Positions 7,291-14,177 of a stretch of 14,209 bases of DNA are shown here, piece by piece. Made by a program: the position numbers and the translations under genes. Each line of letters begins with the position of its first letter. Position 1 is the first letter of the stretch. The DNA is from an uncultured Erythrobacteraceae bacterium (GTDB taxonomy: Bacteria > Pseudomonadota > Alphaproteobacteria > Sphingomonadales > Sphingomonadaceae): positions 1 to 14,209 of the forward strand of contig CAMLQG010000093.1 of the NCBI GenBank assembly GCA_946482075.1, read 5' to 3'. The notes under the pieces are model-generated. The model searched no databases. It saw only the letters and a list, made by a program, of their open reading frames with translations, and was not told the DNA's origin.

Positions 7291-8007
7291 ATGGGGCGAA
7301 TGCAGCAGAAGAATGCCCTGATCATCCGCCATGTACCCTATGAAGGCGTCGCCGGATATCGCGACCCGATCGAGGCGGCCGGCTATCACGTGGACCGGAT
7401 CGACGTGACCGATCCTGCTTTCGCCACGCTCGATTTCACCCAGCCGGACCTGCTGATCATGATGGGCGGGCCGATGGGGGTCTACGAGCGGGAACGCTAT
7501 GGCTGGATCGCCTGCCAGCTTGAACGGCTGACCCATCGCCTGGAAGCGAACCGGCCCACTCTGGGCGTGTGCTTCGGCGCACAGATGATCGCGGCCGCAC
7601 TGGGCGCCGATGTCTATGCCGGTCCGGTGAAGGAAGTGGGCTTCCACCCGATAGCGATCCACGATCACGCCCGCGAAGGGCCGCTGCGCCATCTGGTGGA
7701 CGTGCCGATCCTCCACTGGCACGGGGACACGTTCACGCTGCCACGGGGTGTGGAACTGCTGGCCTCCAGCCATGTATACGATCACCAAGCCTTCCGGCGG
7801 GGCAACAACCTGCTGGCGCTCCAGTTCCACGCCGAGATGGGGCTCGATCCCCGGTTCGACGCCTGGATCGAGGAATGGCCGGAATCGGTGATCGAGGCGG
7901 GCGGCGACGAGGCCGCGCTGCGCCGGGCCCATCGCGATCATGGCCCCGCGGCCGTCGCAGCGGGCCAGGCCATGATCGCGGAATGGCTGAGCCAGCTGGA
8001 TCAGTAG
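7291..8007 (+). CDS. class I glutamine amidotransferase-like protein
   Basis: Stand-alone GATase1-domain protein of 238 aa, similar to the amidotransferase half of GMP synthase. It would hydrolyse glutamine to release ammonia, or act as a gamma-glutamyl hydrolase-like enzyme. Motifs are the oxyanion-hole region MMGGPMGVYE (57-66), the nucleophile elbow GVCFGAQ with C94, HWHGDTF (142-148), and the triad His/Glu in QFHAEM (H180, E182). No synthetase domain is fused. The start is ambiguous: the ATG at 7291 has no RBS, while the in-frame ATG at 7300 follows GGGGCG closely. It lies 47 bp after the enolase-family gene with no terminator, so co-transcription is plausible. Its 3' end overlaps the convergent RBBP9-like gene by 7 bp. 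The acceptor is unknown. Confidence 0.9.
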   Translation: MGRMQQKNALIIRHVPYEGVAGYRDPIEAAGYHVDRIDVTDPAFATLDFTQPDLLIMMGGPMGVYERERYGWIACQLERLTHRLEANRPTLGVCFGAQMIAAALGADVYAGPVKEVGFHPIAIHDHAREGPLRHLVDVPILHWHGDTFTLPRGVELLASSHVYDHQAFRRGNNLLALQFHAEMGLDPRFDAWIEEWPESVIEAGGDEAALRRAHRDHGPAAVAAGQAMIAEWLSQLDQ

Positions 8008-8654
8008 ACCAGTTCGCGTTCCGCCCCTTGCGCGGCCGAGACGGAGTTCGGCCGGTCGGGTCCGATGGAAAGCCTGTATTCGCGCAGCATCCGCTTCAGC
8101 AGGCGTTCGCCGAAAGCCCAATGGAGATTGCCGCCCCTGGCGCCCCCTTCCCCGCTGCTGTCGATGAAGCGCGCATCCCAGTCGCGCGCAAGGCTGTACG
8201 CCGTGCGGGCATTGCAGAGAGGATCGTCCCGGCTCGCGACCACGAAGCTCGAGAACGGCAAGCGCTTGCGCGGCACCGTGCCGAATTTGGCCAGCCGCGG
8301 ATCGAGGCCGGGCCTTTCCACGTCGGGCGGCGCGACCAGCAGCGCGCCGATCACGGGATCGCCGAAATCCGGCTGTTCATATTCCGCCCACCAGGCGACC
8401 GCGAGGCAGGCGAGGCGATCGGCGACGAGGACGACCGGGCGTTCGGCCCGGCAAATGGCCAGATTGATCTTGTTGACCCAGGTGTTGCGATGCGGATCGT
8501 GCCACAGGCCGAGATCGACGGATTCGGCATCGGGCAGATTGCGCTCCCATGTGCGCAGCCACCGATTGGCTTCGGGCGTATCGTCGCCCGCGATCAGGAG
8601 AATGAGAGGATCTTTGTGATGTTCGGATCGTCGATTGGTGAATTGCGTGGTCAT
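8001..8654 (-). CDS. RBBP9/YdeN-like alpha/beta-hydrolase fold protein, apparently lacking its catalytic Ser and His
   Basis: A 217-aa protein matching the RBBP9/YdeN serine-hydrolase family through LILLIAGDD (17-25), ALLVAPPDVERP (104-115), FGTVPRKRLPF (124-134) and VVASRDDPLC (138-147). The nucleophile elbow, normally HSLG, reads D79-R80-L-A in VLVADRLACLAVAWWA, so the Ser is replaced by Arg. The catalytic His, normally in GHINAESG, is also missing: the region reads GARGGNLHW (171-179), with the closest His at 178. Only the acid (D143 or D144) remains. The N-terminal motif conserved in active members (PG..GS..HW) is likewise changed (AGDDTPEANRW). It is probably a non-catalytic scaffold or binding protein, or uses another chemistry. 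GGAG lies 8 nt before the ATG. Reading frame and codon bias are intact, so it is not a decayed pseudogene. Confidence 0.82.
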   Translation of the reverse strand: MTTQFTNRRSEHHKDPLILLIAGDDTPEANRWLRTWERNLPDAESVDLGLWHDPHRNTWVNKINLAICRAERPVVLVADRLACLAVAWWAEYEQPDFGDPVIGALLVAPPDVERPGLDPRLAKFGTVPRKRLPFSSFVVASRDDPLCNARTAYSLARDWDARFIDSSGEGGARGGNLHWAFGERLLKRMLREYRLSIGPDRPNSVSAAQGAERELVY

Positions 8655-8739
8655 GGCGTGTTCTCCAGCTGACGTGCTCCCCCAGGAGCGTGGCCGGTCG
8701 ACTCGGAATACGTCCCGACGAATGCAGGCAGTGTAAGTC

Positions 8740-8759
8740 TATTGTAGCGGTAGACAATA
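8740..8759. promoter_or_regulatory. TATTGT-N8-ACAATA inverted repeat in a divergent intergenic region
   Basis: TATTGT (8740-8745) and ACAATA (8754-8759) flank an 8-bp spacer in the only A/T-rich part of the 209-bp gap between the RBBP9-like and GT4 genes. A perfect 10-bp palindrome, TCCGATCGGA, follows at 8768-8777. On the minus strand TACAAT (8746-8741) could be a -10 box for the RBBP9-like gene. These are plausible operator or promoter elements for the divergent pair; the regulator is unknown. Confidence 0.35.
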
Positions 8760-8795
8760 TCCCTGCGTCCGATCGGACAGGATGAGAGGCAGGCC

Positions 8796-8821
8796 GAGAG
8801 AAGCGAAGCGCCGCTTCTCTC
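8796..8821. other. 10-bp perfect hairpin in the leader of the GT4 gene
   Basis: GAGAGAAGCG (8796-8805) pairs perfectly with CGCTTCTCTC (8812-8821) across a 6-nt loop, ending 42 bp before the GT4 start codon. It is followed only by TTCCC, so it is not a good intrinsic terminator. It may be a leader-RNA structure that affects stability or translation, or a transcription-factor site. Confidence 0.4.
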
Positions 8822-8863
8822 TTCCCAAACGGGAAAGTTGCAGCGCAGCGGGGAACCGCGAGC

Positions 8864-11245
8864 ATGCACGGCGATTGGAACAGGGTCATCCCCTTGTCCC
8901 CGAAAGTCTGCCGCATGCTCGATAGCCTCACCGATATGCCGCCCCACGATGCGCCAAGTGCAGACATTCATTCGATTTTCAAGGATGTTCGCCCTAGCGC
9001 GGATTTCGCGAGGATCGCGCTGGTCGGCACATTCGCGCCTCGCAAATGCGGCATCGCAACATTCACGACCGATCTTTTCGGAACGCTGGCCGCCTACCAT
9101 CCCGAATTCTCGATCGACGTCTTCGCACTCGACGATCCGGCCGACCGGACCGAATATGCGGATAACGTCTTTGCGCTGACCAGCGACGATCCCGAAGCTT
9201 TCGCATGCGCCGCCGCCATGATCAATCAGACGGCGCCCGATGCCGTCTGGCTGCAGCATGAATACGGCATCTATGGCGGCGAATGCGGGGAGATGGTGTG
9301 TGATTTCGTCGATCGCCTCGCCCCACCGCTGATCCTGACCCTGCATACGGTGCTGGAGAATCCTTCCGACAAGCAACGGGCCATTCTCGATCATCTGGTC
9401 ACGCGCGCGTCACGGATCGTGGTGATGTCGCGCCAATCCCGCGATCTGCTGCATGACCGTCACGACGCGCCGCTCGAACGCATCGCGGTGATCGAACATG
9501 GCGCACCGGACCGCCCGTTCGGCCGTGAGGAGGAGTTCAAGGCGAAGCTCGGCCTGGAAGGCCGCACCGTGCTGATGACATTCGGCCTGCTTGGGCCGGG
9601 AAAGGGACTGGAACGCGTCATCGAAGCGATGCCGTCGATGATCTCGCGCCATCCGCAGCTGATCTATCGCATCGTCGGCGCCACACATCCCAATCTCGTC
9701 GCGCAGGAAGGCGAAGCCTATCGCGAGCGGCTGATGGCGCTGGCCGAGAAGCTGGGCGTCCAGAACCATATCCAGTGGGACAACCGCTTCCTGGAGATCG
9801 AGGAACTGCTCGACCAGTTGGAAGCCTGCGACATTTACATCACTCCCTATTTCAACCTGCAGCAATCCACCTCGGGCACGCTGAGCTATGCGGTGGCGCT
9901 GGGCAAGGCGGTGATCGCCACGCCCTATGTCCATGCCCGCGAATTGCTGGACGACGGGGTGGGACATCTCATCCGGCCGGATTGCGCGAAGGACATCGCC
10001 GAAGCGGTCTGCGGCCTGCTCGACCGACCCGATGCGCTGAATGCGATGAAGCGGGCGGCCTATGCCAGGGGGCGCAAAACGATCTGGCCGCGCTTCGCCG
10101 ACGCGTCCGCCCGGCTGGTGCGCGAAGCGATGGCGCCGCGTGCCGGTATCGCGCAATTCGCCATCGCGCCCAACGCGCACGCGATCTGGGCCATGAGCGA
10201 CGCCACCGGGATGCTGCAGCATTCCATCGGGATCGTCCCGGACCGCCGCCATGGCTATTGCCTGGACGACAATGCGCGCGCGCTGATGTTCGTGAATCAG
10301 AGCGAGAATTTGACCGAAGCGGACCGCGTGACCAAAAGCCAGATCTATGCCTCCTTCATCCAACATGCCTGGAACCCGGAGGCGCGGCATTTCCGCAATT
10401 TCATGGGTTTCGACCGCACCTGGCTGGAAGAAGCAGGCTCGGAGGATTCGAATGGCCGGGCGCTGTGGGCGCTGGGCCATACGGTGGAGAACGCTCCCGA
10501 TCCTGACCTTGCCGCCTGGGCGCGCTCCTGGTTCGACAAGGCGCTCCCGGCCCTGGGTGCACTCCAGTCGCCCCGCGCGATCGCCTTTTCCATGCTGGGG
10601 GCCGCAGCGGTGCTGCGCAGCGCCCCCGATCACAAGGGTGCACGCGATCTGTGCATGACGGGCGGGCAATTTCTGGCCGGCGTGCTCGGCGGGGGAAGAC
10701 GGCCCGACTGGGCCTGGTTCGAAGCCGTGCTGGGCTACGACAATCCCCGTCTGTGCCAGGCGCTGCTGGAAGCGGGCGCCGCCCTTGGCGAAACCGAATG
10801 GCTTGCCGCCGGGATTGAAACGCTGGAGTGGATAGCGACGAAGCAGACCGCGGCCAACGGCACTTTCCGGCCGATCGGTTCGGAAAGCTTCGGCAGGGAG
10901 CAGGCCTATCTGCCGTTCGACCAGCAGCCGCTGGAAGCGCAGGCCGCGATCGACGCCGCGCGGACCGCCTACGAGGTCACGGGCGATCCGAAGTGGCCCC
11001 AGCATGCAAATGCCGCCTGGGAGTGGTTCTTCGGGAGCAACGATCGCGGGGTCAGACTCGCCGATCTCCGTACCGGCCGATGCCGGGACGGAATCACGCC
11101 GAGGGGAGCGAACGAAAATTGCGGTGCAGAATCGATCTTGGCCTTTCATCTCTCCTATTGTTCCATGCTAGCCTTGGGCAGGATCCAGCCCGGCACGGAT
11201 ATGGTGGGAGGAATTGTTGAAGGCCCTGAAAAGCAGTCCGTCTAG
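8864..11245 (+). CDS. GT4-family glycosyltransferase fused to a C-terminal glycosidase-like helical domain
   Basis: Cytosolic or membrane-associated protein of 793 aa in two parts, without a signal peptide. Residues about 48-425 form a GT-B glycosyltransferase of family GT4. It has the N-terminal ALVGTFAPRKCGIATFT (52-68), donor-side GLLGPGKGLE (241-250) and QQSTSGTLSYAVALGKAVIATPY with HARELL. The classical EX7E glutamates align with Q334 and Y342; this pattern and the CGIATFT motif resemble the mannosyltransferase-like GT4 subgroup. Residues about 430-775 resemble an alpha/alpha-barrel glycosidase fold: RHGYCLDDNARALM (462-475, with D468/D469), EDSNGRALWALG (527-538), and RGANENCGAESILAFHLS near the end. 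I cannot name that domain's family. GGGGAA lies 8 nt before the ATG. The end overlaps the GH130 gene. Predicted role: synthesis, with possible trimming, of a glycan; mannose is an inference. Confidence 0.87.
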   Translation: MHGDWNRVIPLSPKVCRMLDSLTDMPPHDAPSADIHSIFKDVRPSADFARIALVGTFAPRKCGIATFTTDLFGTLAAYHPEFSIDVFALDDPADRTEYADNVFALTSDDPEAFACAAAMINQTAPDAVWLQHEYGIYGGECGEMVCDFVDRLAPPLILTLHTVLENPSDKQRAILDHLVTRASRIVVMSRQSRDLLHDRHDAPLERIAVIEHGAPDRPFGREEEFKAKLGLEGRTVLMTFGLLGPGKGLERVIEAMPSMISRHPQLIYRIVGATHPNLVAQEGEAYRERLMALAEKLGVQNHIQWDNRFLEIEELLDQLEACDIYITPYFNLQQSTSGTLSYAVALGKAVIATPYVHARELLDDGVGHLIRPDCAKDIAEAVCGLLDRPDALNAMKRAAYARGRKTIWPRFADASARLVREAMAPRAGIAQFAIAPNAHAIWAMSDATGMLQHSIGIVPDRRHGYCLDDNARALMFVNQSENLTEADRVTKSQIYASFIQHAWNPEARHFRNFMGFDRTWLEEAGSEDSNGRALWALGHTVENAPDPDLAAWARSWFDKALPALGALQSPRAIAFSMLGAAAVLRSAPDHKGARDLCMTGGQFLAGVLGGGRRPDWAWFEAVLGYDNPRLCQALLEAGAALGETEWLAAGIETLEWIATKQTAANGTFRPIGSESFGREQAYLPFDQQPLEAQAAIDAARTAYEVTGDPKWPQHANAAWEWFFGSNDRGVRLADLRTGRCRDGITPRGANENCGAESILAFHLSYCSMLALGRIQPGTDMVGGIVEGPEKQSV

Positions 11246-12536
11246 CCCGTCCGGCCCGTTGCACATCTTCGAGACTCGCCTGCACGCCGACCCGTCGCGC
11301 GTGGTGCTGCGGCCGTTCCATCTCGGCTGGCAGGCGCAGAAGGCGCAGGGCCACCGCGCGCTTCGCCTGATCGAGGATATCGCCAATCTCGATGAGGAAG
11401 CGGTGGGCCACGAATATGCGAAAGTCCTGTGCGATTTCGAGGGGCGGCACTGGCAGACCCAGACGATGTTCGAAGAGCGTTATGCCGAAGTGGAAGCGGC
11501 GCTCGGGCTGGAACACGCCGGCTTCTCCGAAGAACGCAAGCGCCTGATCGGCGCCTATTTCTGCCACGAATACACCTATGCGGCCGCGGCCCTGATGAAC
11601 CCGTCGATCGTACCGCATCCCGATCAGAGCGGAATGGTCGACGGCGCCTGCCGCTTCGTGATGAGTCTGCGGGCCGTGGGTGAAGGGCATATCAGCTCCG
11701 TGGCCTTTCGCGAGGGCATCGCCAATGCGGATGGCAGCTTCACGCTCTGGCCGCAAAGTGCGTTCGCCACTTCCGTCGAGCTGGACGATGCCTCCCTGAC
11801 CGATGCGGATCATTCCGTGATGGTGCACCGCCATCTGGAAAGCAGCCTTTCCAACACGGTCATCTTCCCCATCACCGAACAGCAGCGCAACGGGCTGGAG
11901 GATCTCCGCCTCGTGCGCTTCGACCATGGCGGCGGGGAATATGAGTGGATCGGAACCTATACTGCCTATTCGGGCACTTCGATCCGGTCGGAACTGCTCC
12001 GCACCAGGGATTTCACCCGCTTTCTGCTCGAACCGATCGAAGGACGCGCAGGGCGCAACAAGGGCATGGCGCTGTTCCCGCGCAAGGTCGGCGGGCAATA
12101 CGCCATGGTCAGCCGGCAGGACGGCAAGAACCTGTTCCTGCTCCGCTCCAACCGGATCGACCGGTGGGATAGCGAGGGCGCCTTGCTGATGGAGCCCAGA
12201 TATCCTTGGGAATTCATCCAGATCGGCAATTGCGGCAGCCCGATCGAGATCGACGAAGGCTGGCTTCTTTTCACCCATGGCGTGGGCGCGATGCGCAAAT
12301 ACGCATTGGGTGCGGCGCTGCTCGATCGCGAAGACCCTTCCAGAGTGATCGGACGTACGGCTGAACCCGTGCTATCTGCGGTTGATGCGGATCGATCGGG
12401 CTATGTGCCCAACGTGATCTATACTTGCGGAGCACTACGTATAGGCGACAGATTATTGATACCTTATGGTATTTCCGACAGTGCGGTGGGCTTCGCGACT
12501 GTCCGGATCAAGGACCTTCTCGGCCTGATGCAGTGA
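11214..12536 (+). CDS. GH130-type glycosidase/mannoside phosphorylase-like protein
   Basis: About 440 aa, five-bladed beta-propeller type. GH130 enzymes mostly phosphorolyse or hydrolyse beta-mannosides; the related GT108 enzymes in Leishmania make beta-1,2-mannan. Motifs are the N-terminal RPFHLGWQ (33-40), MNPSIVPHP (128-136) with RAVGEGHISSVAF, and the GH130 signature region NGLEDLRLVRF (226-236), where E229, D230 and R232 correspond to the conserved E-D-x-R. Also present are KGMALFPRKVGGQYAMVSRQ (283-302) and GNCGSPIEIDEGWLLFTHGVG (338-358). The usual proline of GxEDPR is a leucine. No signal peptide is present. The frame begins with TTG at 11214 or TTG at 11217; GGGAGG at 11206-11211 suits 11217 better. 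The gene overlaps the GT4 gene by about 30 nt, so translation is probably coupled. Phosphorylase, hydrolase or transferase action cannot be separated by eye. Confidence 0.88.
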   Translation: MLKALKSSPSSPSGPLHIFETRLHADPSRVVLRPFHLGWQAQKAQGHRALRLIEDIANLDEEAVGHEYAKVLCDFEGRHWQTQTMFEERYAEVEAALGLEHAGFSEERKRLIGAYFCHEYTYAAAALMNPSIVPHPDQSGMVDGACRFVMSLRAVGEGHISSVAFREGIANADGSFTLWPQSAFATSVELDDASLTDADHSVMVHRHLESSLSNTVIFPITEQQRNGLEDLRLVRFDHGGGEYEWIGTYTAYSGTSIRSELLRTRDFTRFLLEPIEGRAGRNKGMALFPRKVGGQYAMVSRQDGKNLFLLRSNRIDRWDSEGALLMEPRYPWEFIQIGNCGSPIEIDEGWLLFTHGVGAMRKYALGAALLDREDPSRVIGRTAEPVLSAVDADRSGYVPNVIYTCGALRIGDRLLIPYGISDSAVGFATVRIKDLLGLMQ

Positions 12537-12644
12537 TTTGCCCAGGCTGCGGGAACATCTTCCGCCATGCCTTGTTCTATTCGACTGGGTCCGTGCGCGG
12601 GGGCGCGCGGAAGTGGGGCAATTCGAGATCGCGAGGACAATGCC

Positions 12645-12968
12645 GTGTCCTGGAACGCTTTGGCGGACATACTCGAGGAAACGAAAGCGCTGCTGGCCCG
12701 GCCCGGCACCATTTTTTCCTGGTCGCATTGGCGCGACCAATCCGAAGCAATCGCCGATCTCGAACGGCTCAAGCTCGCGATCGCCGAGCGCCGCCATGAT
12801 GATCTGAGCCGTGTGCGGCTCCTGTTCGCACCACGCGGTCCGATCCAGCAGGTGAGCATCGCGACCGGTTGGGGAGTAGAATTCCTCAAGCTGGCTGACC
12901 GGCTCGATCGTGCGGTCGAAACCATCCTGTTCTCCCGCAACGGCGGCGGGAAAAGACTGGCCGGCTGA
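12645..12968 (+). CDS. small hypothetical protein, 107 aa
   Basis: I do not recognise this protein. The frame is open from an ATG at 12567, but that start has no RBS and the first 26 codons look non-coding. GTG at 12645 follows GAGGA (12633-12637) with 7 nt spacing and opens a normal-looking protein. The N-terminal half is helical and charged (WNALADILEETKALLARP, then SHWRDQSEAIADLERLKLAIAERRHDD). The second half has LLFAPRGPIQQVSIATGWG (60-77) and ends in a basic, glycine-rich tail. No signal peptide or membrane span is visible. It lies 108 bp after the GH130 gene and 57 bp before the L,D-transpeptidase gene on the same strand. Function unknown. Confidence 0.65.
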   Translation: MSWNALADILEETKALLARPGTIFSWSHWRDQSEAIADLERLKLAIAERRHDDLSRVRLLFAPRGPIQQVSIATGWGVEFLKLADRLDRAVETILFSRNGGGKRLAG

Positions 12969-13025
12969 CCGGAACTCACCCCTTTCCCGGCGCGTTTCCT
13001 GCTAAACCATAAAGGAAATCGCCGC

Positions 13026-14102
13026 TTGAGGACAGGATACGCGTTCGCCCTTGGGCTGTTGCTGGCAAGTGCCTGCAAGCCCTATGCCCAGGAAACCGAA
13101 ACCAGGGAAACCACAAGCCAGGAGGCTCCGGAGGCTCCCTATGAAGGCTTGCGCTTCCTGACGGCGCCCGAGCCGGAAAGCGGCTTCACTGCCCCCGCCT
13201 CTCTCCAGATCGAAGTGCTTCTCGACCGGCTCGGTTTCTCGAGCGGTGTGCTCGATGGGCGGATGACGCGGTTCGACGCACAGGCGCTGCGCGGGTTTCA
13301 GGAAGCCAATGGCCTGCCCGAAAGCGGCGAACTGGACCAGGCAACGAAGGACGCCCTCGCAACCTGGCATGAGACCGCGCCTACCCGGTCGGTGATCATC
13401 CCGCCAGGTTTCGCCGAGGGTCCCTTCGCGCCCGGTCTGCCCACCGAAACATCCGCCCAGGGGGATTATGGGTCGCTGGCCTACCGCAATCTGATGGAAG
13501 CGCTGGCGGAGCGGTTCCACACCACGCCGGACCTGCTCGTCGAGCTGAACGGGCCGCAGGCTCCGATCGCGGCCGGCGCAGCCCTTCGCGTGCCCAATAT
13601 CGACGATGTCGATCCGACCTCGCTCGGCGAAGATTCCCGAGGCTGGAACCGCACGCTGGTGACGCTCGGTGTTTCTCCGGAACAACCGCAGGCGGCGAAA
13701 GTGGTGGTCGACAAGTCGGACGCGACGCTGCGAGCCTATGATGCGAGCGGAAAGCTGATCGCACAGTTCCCCGCCACGATGGGCAGCGAGCACGATCCGC
13801 TGCCGATCGACAAATGGACGATCAAGGGCGTCAGCCGCAATCCCGAATTCCATTTCAACCCGCGCCTGTTCTGGGACGTCAGCGACAAGGCGGACAGCAA
13901 GCTGCTGCAACCCGGCCCCAACGGGCCGGTCGGCGTGGTCTGGATCGACATTTCGAAAGAGCATTACGGCATCCACGGCACCGGCGAGCCCGCGATGATC
14001 GGCAAGGCCGAGAGCCATGGCTGCGTTCGCCTGACCAATTGGGATGCCGCGCGCCTTGCGCAGATGGTGAAACCCGGCACGCCGGCGGTGTTCCAGGATT
14101 GA
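13026..14102 (+). CDS. L,D-transpeptidase with peptidoglycan-binding domain
   Basis: Exported cell-wall enzyme of 358 aa that forms or rearranges 3-3 peptidoglycan cross-links or attaches proteins to the sacculus. An N-terminal hydrophobic segment ends in LLLASAC (11-17). This is a borderline lipobox (Cys17; Ala at -3), so it is either a lipoprotein or cleaved by signal peptidase I. A peptidoglycan-binding type-1 domain covers about 59-111, a LysM-like region 148-191 (LAERFHTTPDLLVELNG), and a YkuD catalytic domain about 224-357. The active-site motif is HGTG (317-320) followed by SHGCVRLTN (330-338), with nucleophile C333. The start is TTG at 13026: AAGGAA lies 8 nt upstream and the signal segment begins here. 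It is on the same strand as the GT4/GH130 genes but probably independent in function. Confidence 0.93.
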   Translation: MRTGYAFALGLLLASACKPYAQETETRETTSQEAPEAPYEGLRFLTAPEPESGFTAPASLQIEVLLDRLGFSSGVLDGRMTRFDAQALRGFQEANGLPESGELDQATKDALATWHETAPTRSVIIPPGFAEGPFAPGLPTETSAQGDYGSLAYRNLMEALAERFHTTPDLLVELNGPQAPIAAGAALRVPNIDDVDPTSLGEDSRGWNRTLVTLGVSPEQPQAAKVVVDKSDATLRAYDASGKLIAQFPATMGSEHDPLPIDKWTIKGVSRNPEFHFNPRLFWDVSDKADSKLLQPGPNGPVGVVWIDISKEHYGIHGTGEPAMIGKAESHGCVRLTNWDAARLAQMVKPGTPAVFQD

Positions 14103-14152
14103 TGGGGCTGTGCGGGGAGCGGGGCGGTCAGGGGAAGAAGTCGGGAAAGCAA

Positions 14153-14177
14153 CTCCCCTCCCGCTTGCGGGAGGGGG
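14153..14177. repeat. REP-like GC-rich hairpin
   Basis: CCCCTCCCGC (14155-14164) pairs perfectly with GCGGGAGGGG (14167-14176), an almost uninterrupted snapback. A T-G wobble extends it outward. It lies 50 bp after the L,D-transpeptidase stop codon and lacks a T-run. It resembles the short repeated hairpin found between genes in many sphingomonads (general knowledge, not checked here). It may end or stabilise the transcript. Confidence 0.5.

Noticed and set aside
8001..8654. Treating the RBBP9-like gene as a pseudogene
   Set aside because: The frame is intact, with normal codon bias and RBS and conserved motifs outside the active site; selective loss of catalytic residues fits a pseudoenzyme better than decay.
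9410..11149. 579-codon minus-strand frame antisense to the GT4 gene
   Set aside because: Low-complexity Arg/Gly/Asp-rich translation with no motif; the plus-strand gene explains the open frame.
11094..12278. 394-codon minus-strand frame antisense to the GH130 gene
   Set aside because: Shadow of the GH130 gene, with no domain of its own.
12591..12609. GC hairpin between the GH130 and small-protein genes as a terminator
   Set aside because: Only a 5-bp GCGCG/CGCGC stem with a G-loop and no T-run, so it is not reliable.
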